From Ferrimonas kyonanensis DSM 18153 (lineage in GTDB: Bacteria; Pseudomonadota; Gammaproteobacteria; Enterobacterales; Shewanellaceae): a stretch of 64,000 nt of DNA. The notes beneath the pieces are model-generated. The model did not search any database. It saw nothing but the letters and a program-made list of their open reading frames with translations, and had not been told where the DNA came from. Shown piece after piece: positions 7,981 through 17,546 of this stretch; the stretch's first letter is position 1; each line of letters opens with the position of its first letter. A program made the translations under genes and the position numbers. The stretch spans positions 1 through 64,000 of the forward strand of contig NZ_AUDJ01000011.1 in the NCBI RefSeq assembly GCF_000425405.1. Reading direction: 5' to 3'.

Positions 7981-10935
7981 CTAGGGAATGACGATATCCA
8001 CGTCCAGCAACCACCAGACCCTGGCCTGAATCTCGCTGCTGTCAACCACGCCTCCCGGCTGGTATGGACGAGCATAGTGCACCAGCATCAGCGGCGTTTT
8101 CGATACAAAATGACCCGACGGCAAGCTGGCGTTAAAGGGATCAGCATCGTTGAATGTCACCGTCACCTGAGACGAACAACTGTTTACCAAAGTTGAGGCC
8201 AGTGGCAACGCCAACTGAGATCCATCCTGACACACCGACGTTTTTTGCAACCTCAACGTCAAATTCAGACAAGCCGTAGGACGATCTTTCAGACACACCG
8301 CGGCGGCCTGCAAGCTGTAGCCTCCGTGAAGATTGTCGTCATCCCCTGAGGTGGTACCATGACGACCCAGCTGAAAAACTGAGAAGTAGCTGGCTTCTTT
8401 GGCTGCCACCTGTGCAGGCGAGTCAATCACCAGCGAGGTTCCGTCAAAACTCAGCGTGCTCTCCTCTCCGCTTCCCGCCTCATAGTTTTTGAAATACACC
8501 GGGACAATTCGGGAGGCCGGCTGATAATTGCGACCGCCATCATCGGTCACCAGGACGTTTATCGGTGTGCTTTGAGGGTATCGATGAACAACCAGGGTGC
8601 CATCTTCTCTCAGGTCATAATCCGATGTTGTATAGTCTGCCACGAGTCGATAATGCAGGCTGCCCTTTGGATCGACCACCGCAATCGGCGGCAGGAGCAT
8701 GCCGGGTACAAACGCTTGAGCGATGGGGGCCTCAATTTCCAGAGAATCCGGGTAAGAGGCTTTATTCACCCGCAGTGTATACTCCAGGCTGGTGTCTTCG
8801 AAGTTGCGGCTGGTTTCTGTCACCACAAACTTTGCCTCACCGGCATTGTTGACGGTCATTTGGCCACTGTCGTAGTCCAGATCCACCACCTGTTGATTGA
8901 AGTCCACCGGCAGGAACTGCAGCTTGCCATCCTCGGCTTGCCCAGTTACCGTCGGCGCCAGCACGGTTTTACCATCCTCAAAACGCGCTTCGAGCAAGGT
9001 CTGCTCCAGCGACAACGTGGTGTTCTGCGGCGCCTTATCAATGGTCACCCGCATCATGACACCCCGGGCTCCATGGCCGGCATCGCCAGAATCAGTAATG
9101 CCGATGACGGTCGTTCCCGCATTGCGAATGATCAGGCGACGTTTGTCCAGATCGATCTCTACCACGTCTTCGGGCTGAGCACTGTCATAGCGGTAGCTCA
9201 ATCTCCCCAGCACACCGGATATCGGAATCGACAACTGCTTGCCTTCAACATAACCGGCCGATACGTTCCCCACTTTCAAAGTGCCATCGGCATAGGAAAC
9301 GTCCACATGAAACTGGGTACTGCTGCTCAGGTAGAAATCATCGCCACTGTCAGTCACCGTCACCAGACTGCTGCCAGCCGCAACCAGAGTCAGGCTGCCA
9401 TCACCGTTTTGACGCAACACATCACCGTTTTCAACGCTGAAGCTGAGCTGGCCGCGGTTGCCTCGAACCACAGGCGTTAACTGCACATCGTCGGCAAACT
9501 GCAACAACAGGTCATCAGCCACCAAAGCCTCATTCACCATCTTGTCGATGGTAATCTCGACGGTGGCACTCTGAGGCTGATAGAGACCATCACCGTCATC
9601 ATTCACCCACAAGATGGTGGTGCCGGGCTTCAATACCTGAATCTGACCGTCGTCAGACACCGTCACCACATCCTGAGGCTGACCTTCGACAAGGCCAAAA
9701 CTCAACTGACCGTTGGCACCAATCACAGGCACAGCGAACTGGGCATTAACCCCATACGTCCGACGCACCGCTTCGGTGGTCAATCCGGAGCTTGGTAGCT
9801 GGTTAACGTTGATGGTTGCCGTCACTTCGGCGGGCAGGTGGTCGCGATCGCCGGCATCGGTGATCACCACCTCTGTGTCTCCAATACCGTCAAAGCCAAA
9901 TAGCCCCTGAGCCGCATCGATCAGATGCACGACACTGTTGTCGTCCTGGTTCAGGGCATAGGTCAATGCCCCCTTGGCACCAGAAGCCACTAGGGTAAAC
10001 GATTGATCGAAGCCGTAATCCAACGTCAGGTCCTCTACCGAAAACGCGCTATTGGCGACCTTCTCAATCACGACCCTAAAACGTTGAACCGATACCGGCG
10101 TGATCCCGTCGGTGGCAAATTGAGTAACCTCCACCTCCGTTGCCCCGGCATGCAGAATATCCATATCGCCACTGTCTCGATTGACTCGAATAACATCCGC
10201 CGCCGCCCCCGCCGCAATCTCGAACCTGTGGTGAGCCTGAAGCGGCCCCACATAAGCGGGTTTTAACTTACCTCCGCTGACAAAGGGCTTTGGCGACAGA
10301 TCAGTAAAGCGAGCGACCGACTCATCCGTTGCCCGAACCTGAACTGAAATCTTGGCCTCGGCTGGCTGATAATTGCGATTGCCCGCGTCCCGAACCGTGA
10401 TCTGAGTGGTTCCCACACCCAGCACTCGAATTAAACCAGAATCGTTGACCTCAACCACACCAGACTCACCCGTCAGTGTGTAACTCAGTGCACCTTTGTT
10501 TCCTTCAGTGACAATGGCATGTTCATCATAAGGCTGATAACCCAACATCAGATCATCCACCAACAGTGGCGGCCGGTTAGCTTTATTAATCACCACATCG
10601 ATGTAGGCGGCCGTTTCTTTATAATGACTGCCCCCACTGTCGCTGACCTTTAGTCGCGTGTGGCCGGCATTAAGAATCCGAACTTCATCACGCAGAGTCA
10701 GCGCAATAACATCTACCGCTTCCCCGTCGGCAAAGCCGACACCCACAACGCCTTTTCCACCGCTTATCTCCAGCGGCAACAATAAGTCAGACTGATAATC
10801 ATGGGTAATGGACGCAACCTTAAGACCTGGGTGCGTTTTTTTTTCAACAACATCGGTTGATGTGGATCCTCCGCCACTGCCGCCCCCACAGGCGCACAAC
10901 AGCAAAGGAAACAGAACTATTAAAAGTCGTTTCAC
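7981..10935 (-). CDS. large lipoprotein with tandem Ig-like repeats
   Basis: This 984-residue protein is predicted to be exported and lipid-anchored: MKRLLIVLFPLLLCACGGGSGGG carries a lipobox with C16, followed by a glycine-serine linker. From about residue 35 to 840 it is built from roughly nine degenerate units of 85-95 residues. Each ends in a motif such as ITVRDAGNRNYQPAEAKISV, VITDAGDRDHLPAEV, VNDDGDGLYQPQSATVEITI or VTDDGGRNYQPASRIVPV, preceded by a segment of the type GxLxYxL. This resembles bacterial Ig-like or cadherin-like stalk repeats. The last 140 residues are different (LSFDGTSLVIDSPAQVAAKE onward), contain four cysteines and may be a head domain. Function is unknown; a surface adhesin or matrix role is inference. 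Confidence 0.8.
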   Translation of the reverse strand: MKRLLIVLFPLLLCACGGGSGGGSTSTDVVEKKTHPGLKVASITHDYQSDLLLPLEISGGKGVVGVGFADGEAVDVIALTLRDEVRILNAGHTRLKVSDSGGSHYKETAAYIDVVINKANRPPLLVDDLMLGYQPYDEHAIVTEGNKGALSYTLTGESGVVEVNDSGLIRVLGVGTTQITVRDAGNRNYQPAEAKISVQVRATDESVARFTDLSPKPFVSGGKLKPAYVGPLQAHHRFEIAAGAAADVIRVNRDSGDMDILHAGATEVEVTQFATDGITPVSVQRFRVVIEKVANSAFSVEDLTLDYGFDQSFTLVASGAKGALTYALNQDDNSVVHLIDAAQGLFGFDGIGDTEVVITDAGDRDHLPAEVTATINVNQLPSSGLTTEAVRRTYGVNAQFAVPVIGANGQLSFGLVEGQPQDVVTVSDDGQIQVLKPGTTILWVNDDGDGLYQPQSATVEITIDKMVNEALVADDLLLQFADDVQLTPVVRGNRGQLSFSVENGDVLRQNGDGSLTLVAAGSSLVTVTDSGDDFYLSSSTQFHVDVSYADGTLKVGNVSAGYVEGKQLSIPISGVLGRLSYRYDSAQPEDVVEIDLDKRRLIIRNAGTTVIGITDSGDAGHGARGVMMRVTIDKAPQNTTLSLEQTLLEARFEDGKTVLAPTVTGQAEDGKLQFLPVDFNQQVVDLDYDSGQMTVNNAGEAKFVVTETSRNFEDTSLEYTLRVNKASYPDSLEIEAPIAQAFVPGMLLPPIAVVDPKGSLHYRLVADYTTSDYDLREDGTLVVHRYPQSTPINVLVTDDGGRNYQPASRIVPVYFKNYEAGSGEESTLSFDGTSLVIDSPAQVAAKEASYFSVFQLGRHGTTSGDDDNLHGGYSLQAAAVCLKDRPTACLNLTLRLQKTSVCQDGSQLALPLASTLVNSCSSQVTVTFNDADPFNASLPSGHFVSKTPLMLVHYARPYQPGGVVDSSEIQARVWWLLDVDIVIP

Positions 10936-11440
10936 TAGCTACTATCCTAATCTTCAATATTTACTCTTCTATTTTCGCTGGCAATATTAATCCTAAAAAT
11001 CAAAAAGACCAATCAAAAATCAACCGAGAAGTAAACAATATCACCCGCTCCACCTTCAGGGTTCTTAGCCATTCAACGAAAAACAAAAAAATCCTTAAAA
11101 ATCATATGCAAATAAAGTTTTCTCAAAAGTTAATTCGTTTAACAATATGAATCCAATGATTAAACAATAAGAAAATATATGACTTAGCAAATATGATGAG
11201 CGAGAATATCGATAAGCGGCAAATTATAGGCTTGTTTAATTATGAATGAATATACCCAATAGTCTGTATATTTATCCTTAATTAATATTAATTAATTTAG
11301 CAGTACATTAATTAAGGCCCTCTCCCCACCTGTCCTGACAGATTTACCCAGACACCCTGAGTTTCGCTACCCTTGTCACCTTTCCCAGCCGAAAATCCTG
11401 ATAGCGTTATCTTCCTGCGCAACATCAGTATGGAGCCCCA
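10936..11440. other. AT-rich divergent intergenic region with palindrome
   Basis: These 505 bases separate the repeat lipoprotein (minus) from rihA (plus) and contain no supported gene. The DNA is strongly AT-rich, unlike the coding regions. A perfect 18-base palindrome, ttaattaatattaattaa, lies at 11278-11295 and a second ttaattaa follows at 11308-11315. The promoters of both genes must be here, but no operator family is recognised. Confidence 0.5.
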
Positions 11441-12376
11441 ATGCGTACCCCGATTATTCTTGATTGTGACCCCGGCCATGACGACGCCATCGCCCTCATT
11501 TTGGCTCTGGCCTGCCCCGAACTCGAGCCTCTGGCAGTGACCACCAGCGCCGGAAACCAAACCCCGGACAAAACCCTGAACAATGCCCTGCGGGTGCTGA
11601 CACTGTTACAGCGAAGTGACATCCCGGTGGCCGGTGGCGCCATTAAGCCATTGGCCCGGGAGCTGATCATCGCCGACAACGTCCACGGTGAATCTGGGCT
11701 CGATGGCCCCAAGCTGCCGGATCCTGGCTTTGCCCCCCAATCCATCAATGCCGTAGAGCTGATGGCGAACAAACTCAGAGCCAGTTCAGTTGCCGTTACT
11801 CTGGTCCCCACCGGCCCACTGACCAACATCGCCCTGCTGCTGGCCAATCACCCGGAGCTGCACAGCAAGATAGAACGCATTGTGCTGATGGGCGGAGCCG
11901 CCGCCATGGGCAACTGGACGCCGGCAGCGGAGTTCAATATCTACGTGGATCCAGAGGCCGCCGACATGGTGTTCAAATCCGGCATCCCCATTACCATGTG
12001 TGGTCTGGATGTGACCCATGAAGCCCAGATTATGGACGAAGACATCGAGCGAATTCGTGCCATCGGCAACCCCATCTCCAACGTGGTGGCGGAACTGCTG
12101 GACTTCTTTATGATCTATCATCGCGATCCCAAGTGGGGCTTTACCGGTGCCCCGCTGCATGATCCCTGCACCATCGCCTGGCTGGTGGCGCCAGAGCTGT
12201 TTGACACGCGAGAGTGCTGGGTCGGGGTAGAGACTCAAGGGGAGCACACTCAGGGGATGACGGTGGTGGACTACTACCATCTCACCGGCAAACCGGCCAA
12301 TACCCTAGTGGCCATAGGCCTGGACCGGCAAGGTTTTGTGGACCTGCTGGCAGAGCGATTGCGCTTCTACGGCTAA
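11441..12376 (+). CDS. rihA: pyrimidine-specific ribonucleoside hydrolase RihA
   Basis: The enzyme hydrolyses ribonucleosides, with cytidine and uridine preferred in the E. coli enzyme, to ribose and base for salvage in the cytoplasm. The calcium-binding signature [17 protein letters not shown] is at residues 8-24, and [31 protein letters not shown] and [13 protein letters not shown] follow in the order of the family. At 311 residues it has the length of E. coli RihA, and the order of motifs matches that protein from end to end. ATG at 11441 gives the standard N-terminus [12 protein letters not shown]. It is a single gene with a divergent upstream neighbour and ends just before a hairpin at 12394. 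Confidence 0.95.
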   Translation: MRTPIILDCDPGHDDAIALILALACPELEPLAVTTSAGNQTPDKTLNNALRVLTLLQRSDIPVAGGAIKPLARELIIADNVHGESGLDGPKLPDPGFAPQSINAVELMANKLRASSVAVTLVPTGPLTNIALLLANHPELHSKIERIVLMGGAAAMGNWTPAAEFNIYVDPEAADMVFKSGIPITMCGLDVTHEAQIMDEDIERIRAIGNPISNVVAELLDFFMIYHRDPKWGFTGAPLHDPCTIAWLVAPELFDTRECWVGVETQGEHTQGMTVVDYYHLTGKPANTLVAIGLDRQGFVDLLAERLRFYG

Positions 12377-12393
12377 GTCCGTCGCAACAAAAA

Positions 12394-12414
12394 GGCCGGT
12401 CCAAAGGACCGGCC
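12394..12414 (-). terminator. terminator between rihA and chemoreceptor gene
   Basis: ggccggtcc and ggaccggcc pair over a three-base loop. On the minus strand a run of five T follows, so it serves the chemoreceptor gene best; it may also stop rihA transcripts. Confidence 0.8.
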
Positions 12415-12438
12415 AATTACAATCTCACACTCCCTCAA

Positions 12439-14088
12439 TCAACTGACACGAAAGCGCTGGGTCAACTCGGTCAGGCCGTGGGCCAGCTTAGCCAACTCCT
12501 GACACGCACTGGCCGTCTGCTGCGTCCCCGCCAGTACCTCAGCCGCCGTATCGTGAATATTGACAATATTGCGATTCAGCTCGGCGGTCACACTGGACTG
12601 CTCCTCGGTAGCACTGGCAATGTGTGCCGACATATCCCCAATTTGGCCCATAGCCGCATTGATGGCACCAATCACCTCACCGGTGCGGTTGGTCTCCAAC
12701 ACGCTTTTCGCCATGGTATTGCGACTCTGCTCCATCACCCGCTCGGCATCGGACGCGCGCTGCTGGGTGCTGTCGATGATCTCGTGAATCTGGGTAGTCG
12801 AGTCTTGAGTCCGGCTCGCCAGGGTGCGAACCTCGTCGGCCACCACCGCAAATCCCCGTCCCTGCTCACCGGCCCGGGCCGCTTCAATGGCGGCGTTCAA
12901 TGCCAGCAGATTGGTCTGATCGGCGATCTCCCGAATCACCGACAGCACCACCGCAATCCGGGAGCTGTCGGCCACCAATTGACGAATCACCTCGCTGGCC
13001 TCGGTCAGTTCCTGAGACGCCGCCTGAATGCTGGCCTGGCCCGACTGGGCCACCTGCTCGCCCTCATTGGCCGAGATTCGAGCCTGGTTGGCGGTGTCGG
13101 CCGCTTCCGAGGTATTGCCGGAGATCTCACCGATGGACGACTGCATCTGATTCATGGCGGTCGCCACCATATCAACATCGGTACGCTGGCGCTCCATGCC
13201 AGTGGCCGCATCCTGAGAGATGGCGCTGACCTCCTCGACGGCGGTCGCCAACTGGGTCGCGGCCGTACTCAGTTCAATCACCAGGCTGTTCAACTGACGC
13301 TGCATCTGCAGGCCGTCACTGGCCAGTTCCGCAAACTCGCGGGCGTGGAAACCGTCGTCGCTGATGCTGGAGGTCAGATCACCGGCGGCAATCCGGCGCA
13401 AAAAGTCCCCCATGGCGCTCAGGGGAACCATGATGCTGCGCAGTAGCAAGAACGCCGAAAACAGCAGCAGAGCAATGAAACAGGCGGACACCACCAGACT
13501 GTACTGCGACAACTCACTCAGAGCGGTCACCGTGGTGCCTTTGGCCTGCTCCACCCGGCTGGCGGACAACTGCTTTAACTGATCCAGCGTTTGCTGAACC
13601 TGCATGTACACCTCCCAGCTTTGCCGGGACGACAGGTAGCGGGCGGCACCCTGGGTGTCGCCGGCAGCATCCAATGTTAAAAACTGATCGTGGATGAGAC
13701 TGTACTGAGCAATGTCGCGCTGCAGCTGCTGCAGCAACGTCTGCTCCTGCCCGTGACTCTCTGCCAGGGCTTTGGCTAATACTCGCTGTTGATCCTGACG
13801 AAGATCCTCCAGATAGCTAAGGGCGGTATCCGGCATCGGAGCACCGATGTCCCGCCGCAAGATGTACCCCAGCTCTTCGCGCCGCAGGCCGTCGAAGCCA
13901 ACGCTGATCTGACTCAGATCGGACTGGTTCAAAAAGCCCTGCTCAAGTTGGCCGACGGCGTCGCCAACCCGTGAGGAACTCAGGTAAATGGTTCCAACCA
14001 CAACCAAAAACAGGGAAAACAAGCCAAGAAATACCCCGGCCAGCAATGCACGGATGGAGGGTGGTTGAAGTAATCGTGTCAATATCAT
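12439..14088 (-). CDS. methyl-accepting chemotaxis protein
   Basis: This 549-residue transmembrane chemoreceptor would signal to CheA/CheW in polar arrays. Transmembrane segment 1 is at about 14-36 ([20 protein letters not shown]), a periplasmic four-helix-bundle-like sensor follows to about 185, and segment 2 is [25 protein letters not shown] region comes next ([20 protein letters not shown]), then the signalling domain with the conserved tip [20 protein letters not shown]. The ligand is unknown. ATG at 14088 follows a gagag binding site. The gene is monocistronic and preceded by about 360 noncoding bases containing a small hairpin (14111-14125) in the leader. No CheW-binding pentapeptide for methyltransferase was noticed at the C-terminus. 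Confidence 0.95.
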   Translation of the reverse strand: MILTRLLQPPSIRALLAGVFLGLFSLFLVVVGTIYLSSSRVGDAVGQLEQGFLNQSDLSQISVGFDGLRREELGYILRRDIGAPMPDTALSYLEDLRQDQQRVLAKALAESHGQEQTLLQQLQRDIAQYSLIHDQFLTLDAAGDTQGAARYLSSRQSWEVYMQVQQTLDQLKQLSASRVEQAKGTTVTALSELSQYSLVVSACFIALLLFSAFLLLRSIMVPLSAMGDFLRRIAAGDLTSSISDDGFHAREFAELASDGLQMQRQLNSLVIELSTAATQLATAVEEVSAISQDAATGMERQRTDVDMVATAMNQMQSSIGEISGNTSEAADTANQARISANEGEQVAQSGQASIQAASQELTEASEVIRQLVADSSRIAVVLSVIREIADQTNLLALNAAIEAARAGEQGRGFAVVADEVRTLASRTQDSTTQIHEIIDSTQQRASDAERVMEQSRNTMAKSVLETNRTGEVIGAINAAMGQIGDMSAHIASATEEQSSVTAELNRNIVNIHDTAAEVLAGTQQTASACQELAKLAHGLTELTQRFRVS

Positions 14089-14447
14089 GGATGCAGCTCT
14101 CTTTTAAATTGGCAACAAAGTTGCCGGGCAGTCGATGCATCCTGACCCTTGGCCTCAGTGAGGCCGATATAGTTATAGTGGTGTTGTTATACGCTGAATA
14201 GCGACGAAAGACCTTGATCTATTAACCGATTCCTATTTCGGCGCGGCAATTTCTCGATCCGGCTCGCACTATTTTGCTCAGCCAACCGACCCGAAGATGA
14301 TCAAACTTCTGTCCCAGTTCGGCCAAACCTGATGATGCGGGTGGCAACCGGCAAGACGCCGATAGCAGACCCTCTGGTGCTGTCATAGAGACAGCCAACG
14401 CCGAAAAAAGAAAAACGGGGCGAACAGGCTTTCGCCCCAGGGAAGAG
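14089..14447. other. intergenic region upstream of chemoreceptor gene
   Basis: No gene is supported here. The part next to the chemoreceptor gene has a ggcaac/gttgcc hairpin (14111-14125) on the minus-strand leader. The far end holds the terminator of the next minus-strand gene. Confidence 0.5.
14402..14438 (-). terminator. terminator of small membrane protein gene
   Basis: ggggcgaa (14417-14424) pairs with ttcgcccc (14431-14438); on the minus strand the stem is followed by a T-rich stretch (tttttctttttt). Confidence 0.85.
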
Positions 14448-14771
14448 TTAGCGGGCTTTCACGCCGGCGGAGAGCAGTACCGACACCAGCGCACAGGCGG
14501 CAATGCCCATCAACCCCCAGCCAACGTTGTCACCGATATCCATAACGTACTTGCCGGCCAGCAGCAGGGTCGCGACGGAAAACACCACCGCCAGGGCTTT
14601 CTGTCTGGCCCAGATAGCAATCGCAAACAACACGGGTAGTCCCAACAACCCGTAGGCGATTCCGCCCCAATGCTCTCCCGTTTGATAGAAACCAGCAAAA
14701 CTGTTGAACGGCTGATAAAAGAAAAACGCACTGGCCAGCGCCAAGATTACGGCAACGATTTTTTTGTTCAC
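14448..14771 (-). CDS. small inner-membrane protein, unknown function
   Basis: This predicted protein of 107 residues is mostly hydrophobic, with about three or four membrane segments (IVAVILALASAFFFYQ, GIAYGLLGLPVLFAIAIWA, LAVVFSVATLLLAGKYV and GLMGIAACALVSVLLSAGV). I do not recognise the family. The start is uncertain: GTG at 14771 gives MNKKIVAV and has gggag eleven bases before it, while ATG at 14792 would add seven residues. It stands alone with its own terminator. Confidence 0.65.
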   Translation of the reverse strand: MNKKIVAVILALASAFFFYQPFNSFAGFYQTGEHWGGIAYGLLGLPVLFAIAIWARQKALAVVFSVATLLLAGKYVMDIGDNVGWGLMGIAACALVSVLLSAGVKAR

Positions 14772-14895
14772 GGCGTGTACAACTCCCAATGACATACAAA
14801 ATTGCCTTGCATCATAGAGTGTTAGATTTATAAGAACCACCGTTCAAGCCGCTAAAATACCCCCTAGTCACAAAACTGGGTGCTCGCCTTCAACC

Positions 14896-15513
14896 TCAGT
14901 GATTGGCACCATGGCTCTGGCACACCACCGCCTCAGCCTGGTAGCCCCAGGTCAACCTGACCTCCCCCTGATGTTCCCACAGGCTTTCATTGCGACCACG
15001 ATAACGCACCCCGCTGCCACTGGGCTGGCGAGTCATCAGCGACCGCTGTCCGTTGTAGTCGGCCACGAGCGTCGGCTCCGAGGTGGCATAGTGCCTGATC
15101 CGTAACGTCTGCGACGGTGTCGTCTGGCACCGAAAGCTGAGCCAGGGGCCTGCTTCAACCAGTTCGTACTCCGCCTGCAGGGTGACAATGCGCTGCCGAT
15201 AGCTGTCCGCCATGCAGCGATCGGGATCGGCGCTTTTCCAACAGTCATTGCGCCCCTTAATCCAACCCCGCTGCTCCGCTACCAGCATCGAACCAGGCTG
15301 ACTCTCTGCCACAGTACGCGCCTGGCGATACACTCGGCTCAATTGCCGATCCAAAGCCGCCAACGACTCCGACCGGCAGATGCGCGACTCCATGCTCCCG
15401 CTTTCCACCTGCTGGCAGTCAAAGGCCGGGCCGCTGGGTGACCCCGGCTCGGCGCTGCAACCGGCTAAAACCGACAACACAGATAACACCATTGGAATGC
15501 CCCTGTTTCTCAC
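14896..15513 (-). CDS. lipoprotein with LprI-like and MliC-like lysozyme-inhibitor domains
   Basis: The 205-residue product starts at GTG 15513, six bases after gaggag, and has a lipoprotein signal ending in VLAGC (C19). Residues about 31-110 match the DUF1311/LprI pattern: FDCQQVESGSMESRICRSES, then LDRQLSRVYRQA and QRGWIKGRNDCW with paired cysteines. Residues about 125-205 match MliC (C-type lysozyme inhibitor): LSFRCQTTPSQTLRIRH, the loop PSGSGVRYRGRNESLWEHQG, and a closing cysteine in AVVCQ. In MliC the SGxxY loop enters the lysozyme active site. The protein should therefore protect the peptidoglycan from lysozyme at the periplasmic face of the outer membrane. The longer upstream frame has no credible start. 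Confidence 0.82.
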   Translation of the reverse strand: MRNRGIPMVLSVLSVLAGCSAEPGSPSGPAFDCQQVESGSMESRICRSESLAALDRQLSRVYRQARTVAESQPGSMLVAEQRGWIKGRNDCWKSADPDRCMADSYRQRIVTLQAEYELVEAGPWLSFRCQTTPSQTLRIRHYATSEPTLVADYNGQRSLMTRQPSGSGVRYRGRNESLWEHQGEVRLTWGYQAEAVVCQSHGANH

Positions 15514-15684
15514 ACTTCTCTCCTCACGACAATACCCGCTGCCGGTTACCGCCCCGCAGTGGCAAGCTACCCGGTTAAGCAAAAGTTCAGGCAAGAATCT
15601 ACCAACTGACCTAGGATAGGTTAAAGGAAAACATAAGTGCATGAACTAGCGATATTAAATTTATGAAAATCTAAGGGAGTGACC

Positions 15685-16299
15685 ATGAAAGCCGTGACAT
15701 TGATGACGCTAAGTGTGCTCTGCTGTGCCCCGGCATCGGCACAGTGGTTTGTGGCCCCATTTGGCGGCTACAGTTTCGGTGCCAGTGACTTTGATCTGAC
15801 CAACACCGAAGAAGAACAAGACAGCGGTAATCTGAGCATCGAAGAGTCGAGCCACTTTGGCTTCATGACAGGCACCATGGTCGACGACACCGGCAGCGTC
15901 TACCTCTACTACAGCCATCAGGACACCGACCTTCGCAGCGGTGGCGCATTCACGCCACAACTGAGAGAAACGCTCAGCGTCGACTATCTGCACCTGGGGG
16001 GGACTCGCTACTACCCGCAGGCTCAGTTCAACCCCTACATCAGCGCCAGCATCGGCCTGACACAACTGCGCCCCGGCGGCGACCTGTCCAATGAAACCAA
16101 GTTCTCAATGGGGCTGGGCACCGGCCTGGAGTATCAGATCAGTTCGCGGCTGTCATTTTTCGCCGAGATTCGCGGCTTCGCGACCTTTACCGACTCCGAA
16201 GGAGGAATCCTGTGCGACGGCGAGCGCTGCGTCTGGAAAATCAAATCCGACATGTTCTGGCAGGGGCAGACCAACCTGGGACTGAGGCTGAAATTCTAA
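15685..16299 (+). CDS. outer-membrane beta-barrel protein (OmpA/OmpW-like fold)
   Basis: The 204-residue product has a clear signal peptide, MKAVTLMTLSVLCCAPASA, cleaved before QWFVAPFGGYSFG. Alternating strands such as TGSVYLYYSHQD, LHLGGTRYYPQAQFNPYISA, FSMGLGTGLEYQIS and a terminal LGLRLKF with final phenylalanine are typical of eight-stranded outer-membrane barrels. A cysteine pair (ILCDGERCVW) may form a loop disulfide. ATG 15685 is used because aagggag precedes it at five bases. Function unknown; it is monocistronic and divergent from the lysozyme-inhibitor gene. Confidence 0.8.
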   Translation: MKAVTLMTLSVLCCAPASAQWFVAPFGGYSFGASDFDLTNTEEEQDSGNLSIEESSHFGFMTGTMVDDTGSVYLYYSHQDTDLRSGGAFTPQLRETLSVDYLHLGGTRYYPQAQFNPYISASIGLTQLRPGGDLSNETKFSMGLGTGLEYQISSRLSFFAEIRGFATFTDSEGGILCDGERCVWKIKSDMFWQGQTNLGLRLKF

Positions 16300-16408
16300 A
16301 GCGGCGCCAGCACTGCTGACCACTGCCGCTCCAGCACCGCCAACGCCGACTCAAGCCCACGGCAGGCCGAGCCGCTGCAATGGGGGGCACCGCCCAGCCA
16401 CAGCGAGA

Positions 16409-16897
16409 TCAGTGGGCGTGGCCCTCAGAGTCACCTTCCAACGCCTTCAGCCGCGCGTCCTCCTGGGCGATCATCTGCTGCAATTCGGCGATGTTCTGCT
16501 GCACTTTCGCCGCCCCCAATTTGGCCCCTTGAGCGGTCAATTGCGGCATCAGGGCAATGCTCTTACGGCCGGTGGGGGTCTGGTAAAAAGCATTCAGGTC
16601 TTGCAACTCCTGTGCCGTAAAGGCTTCCGAGTACATATCCACCAACAGCGGTTTCAGACTGGTGTAACTCATGTGTTTATGCAGAAACTGGCTCATTACC
16701 TGCTGGTAAGGCGCCATGGCCGGGTTTTGTTGTACTTGCAGAGTCAGCATCTGGTCGATGGACTGCTCCAGTACCTGCGCCATGCCCATGGAATCCAGCA
16801 GTCGCTCTGCCTCTCCCCGGGGATCGCCTGCCGCCCGAACCACCATGGTGGTCATCATCATCATTATCACTACGGCCACTCGCCAAATGGGTTTCAA
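16409..16897 (-). CDS. periplasmic DUF2059-family protein
   Basis: The 162-residue protein starts at TTG 16897, chosen because a perfect caggaggtg binding site (16901-16909) lies five bases upstream. A signal peptide follows (WRVAVVIMMMMTTMVVRAAG). The mature part is helical and matches DUF2059: MLTLQVQQNPAM, then MYSEAFTAQELQDLNAFYQT and PTGRKSIALMPQLTAQG. The C-terminus is charged and histidine-containing. The function of the family is unknown. The gene lies 73 bases downstream of the start-proximal lipoprotein cluster and is convergent with the barrel gene. Confidence 0.82.
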   Translation of the reverse strand: MKPIWRVAVVIMMMMTTMVVRAAGDPRGEAERLLDSMGMAQVLEQSIDQMLTLQVQQNPAMAPYQQVMSQFLHKHMSYTSLKPLLVDMYSEAFTAQELQDLNAFYQTPTGRKSIALMPQLTAQGAKLGAAKVQQNIAELQQMIAQEDARLKALEGDSEGHAH

Positions 16898-16970
16898 GGG
16901 CACCTCCTGCACACACTGTGTCGATAACATCATGCTCATCGCTCAAAGGCAATGGCACTCCATTGATAAG

Positions 16971-17516
16971 TCAGTCATTGAACCAGAACATGGCCGCCAA
17001 TGTTGCGCCCTTCAACACAAACTTTGGCGGCAACTCGCCATCGGGGCCGGGCCAATCATAATCAAACAGATAACGAATGTGGCCGCTGCCAGGCGCCGGA
17101 CAGATCACCCGGCCGGACAACGCCTCCATCCCAGCCACGCACAGTTCGGTTCCATCCGGGTACACCCATTCAAAACCATCGCCAATTCGATGATCCAGGT
17201 AGGAGGCAATCTGAGACTGACGATTCTCAAGGCTGTATAAGCCTTTATCGTCAAAATGAAAAATCAGTTCCTGCTGCTGCAGATTGACCACCCGCAGTTG
17301 CCGATGGCGCCCAGCCTCAGACAGCGGCCATTCCTCGAATACCTGCGACTCTGGGAACCGGCGCTGCACCTGGGTCCGCGTTGGCGCACTCAGCTCAAGC
17401 CCGGTAAGGCCCTCTTCGGTTAGGCGCAATTCCGACCCGGCGCAGGCCGCCAGAGCGGCGACGCTGATGCCCGCCAGCAGACAGCGTCCACGCTTGGTGC
17501 CATTACCCTTGCTCAT
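16971..17516 (-). CDS. YfeY-like lipoprotein (DUF1131)
   Basis: This 181-residue protein has a lipoprotein signal ending in LAACAGS (C25). The mature part resembles the DUF1131 family, known in E. coli as the sigma-E-regulated lipoprotein YfeY: LTEEGLTGLELSAPTRTQVQ near the start, then YLDHRIGDGFEWVYPDG and a conserved end CPAPGSGHIRYLFDYDWPGP. Two cysteines in the second half (ELCVAG and VICPAP) could form a disulfide. The function is unknown. It lies in a minus-strand run with the DUF2059 gene and the phytase-like gene, but gaps of 30-75 bases leave operon structure open. Confidence 0.75.
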   Translation of the reverse strand: MSKGNGTKRGRCLLAGISVAALAACAGSELRLTEEGLTGLELSAPTRTQVQRRFPESQVFEEWPLSEAGRHRQLRVVNLQQQELIFHFDDKGLYSLENRQSQIASYLDHRIGDGFEWVYPDGTELCVAGMEALSGRVICPAPGSGHIRYLFDYDWPGPDGELPPKFVLKGATLAAMFWFND

Positions 17517-17546
17517 GCTTCTCTCCCATGGCCACAGTGTGGCGCC

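Noticed and set aside
12214-13446. Long plus-strand frame opposite the chemoreceptor gene
   Set aside because: Composition is that of an antisense shadow; it starts inside rihA in another frame and runs through the terminator.
14089-14210. Possible cyclic-di-GMP or other riboswitch in the leader of the chemoreceptor gene
   Set aside because: Only a small hairpin (ggcaac/gttgcc) is present; the conserved GEMM core segments are missing.
16299-16412. About 37 minus-strand codons that read like a protein end (SALAVLERQWSAVL) after the DUF2059 gene
   Set aside because: No start codon or ribosome binding site, a stop just upstream in frame, and no family recognised; a gene remnant is possible but not supportable.
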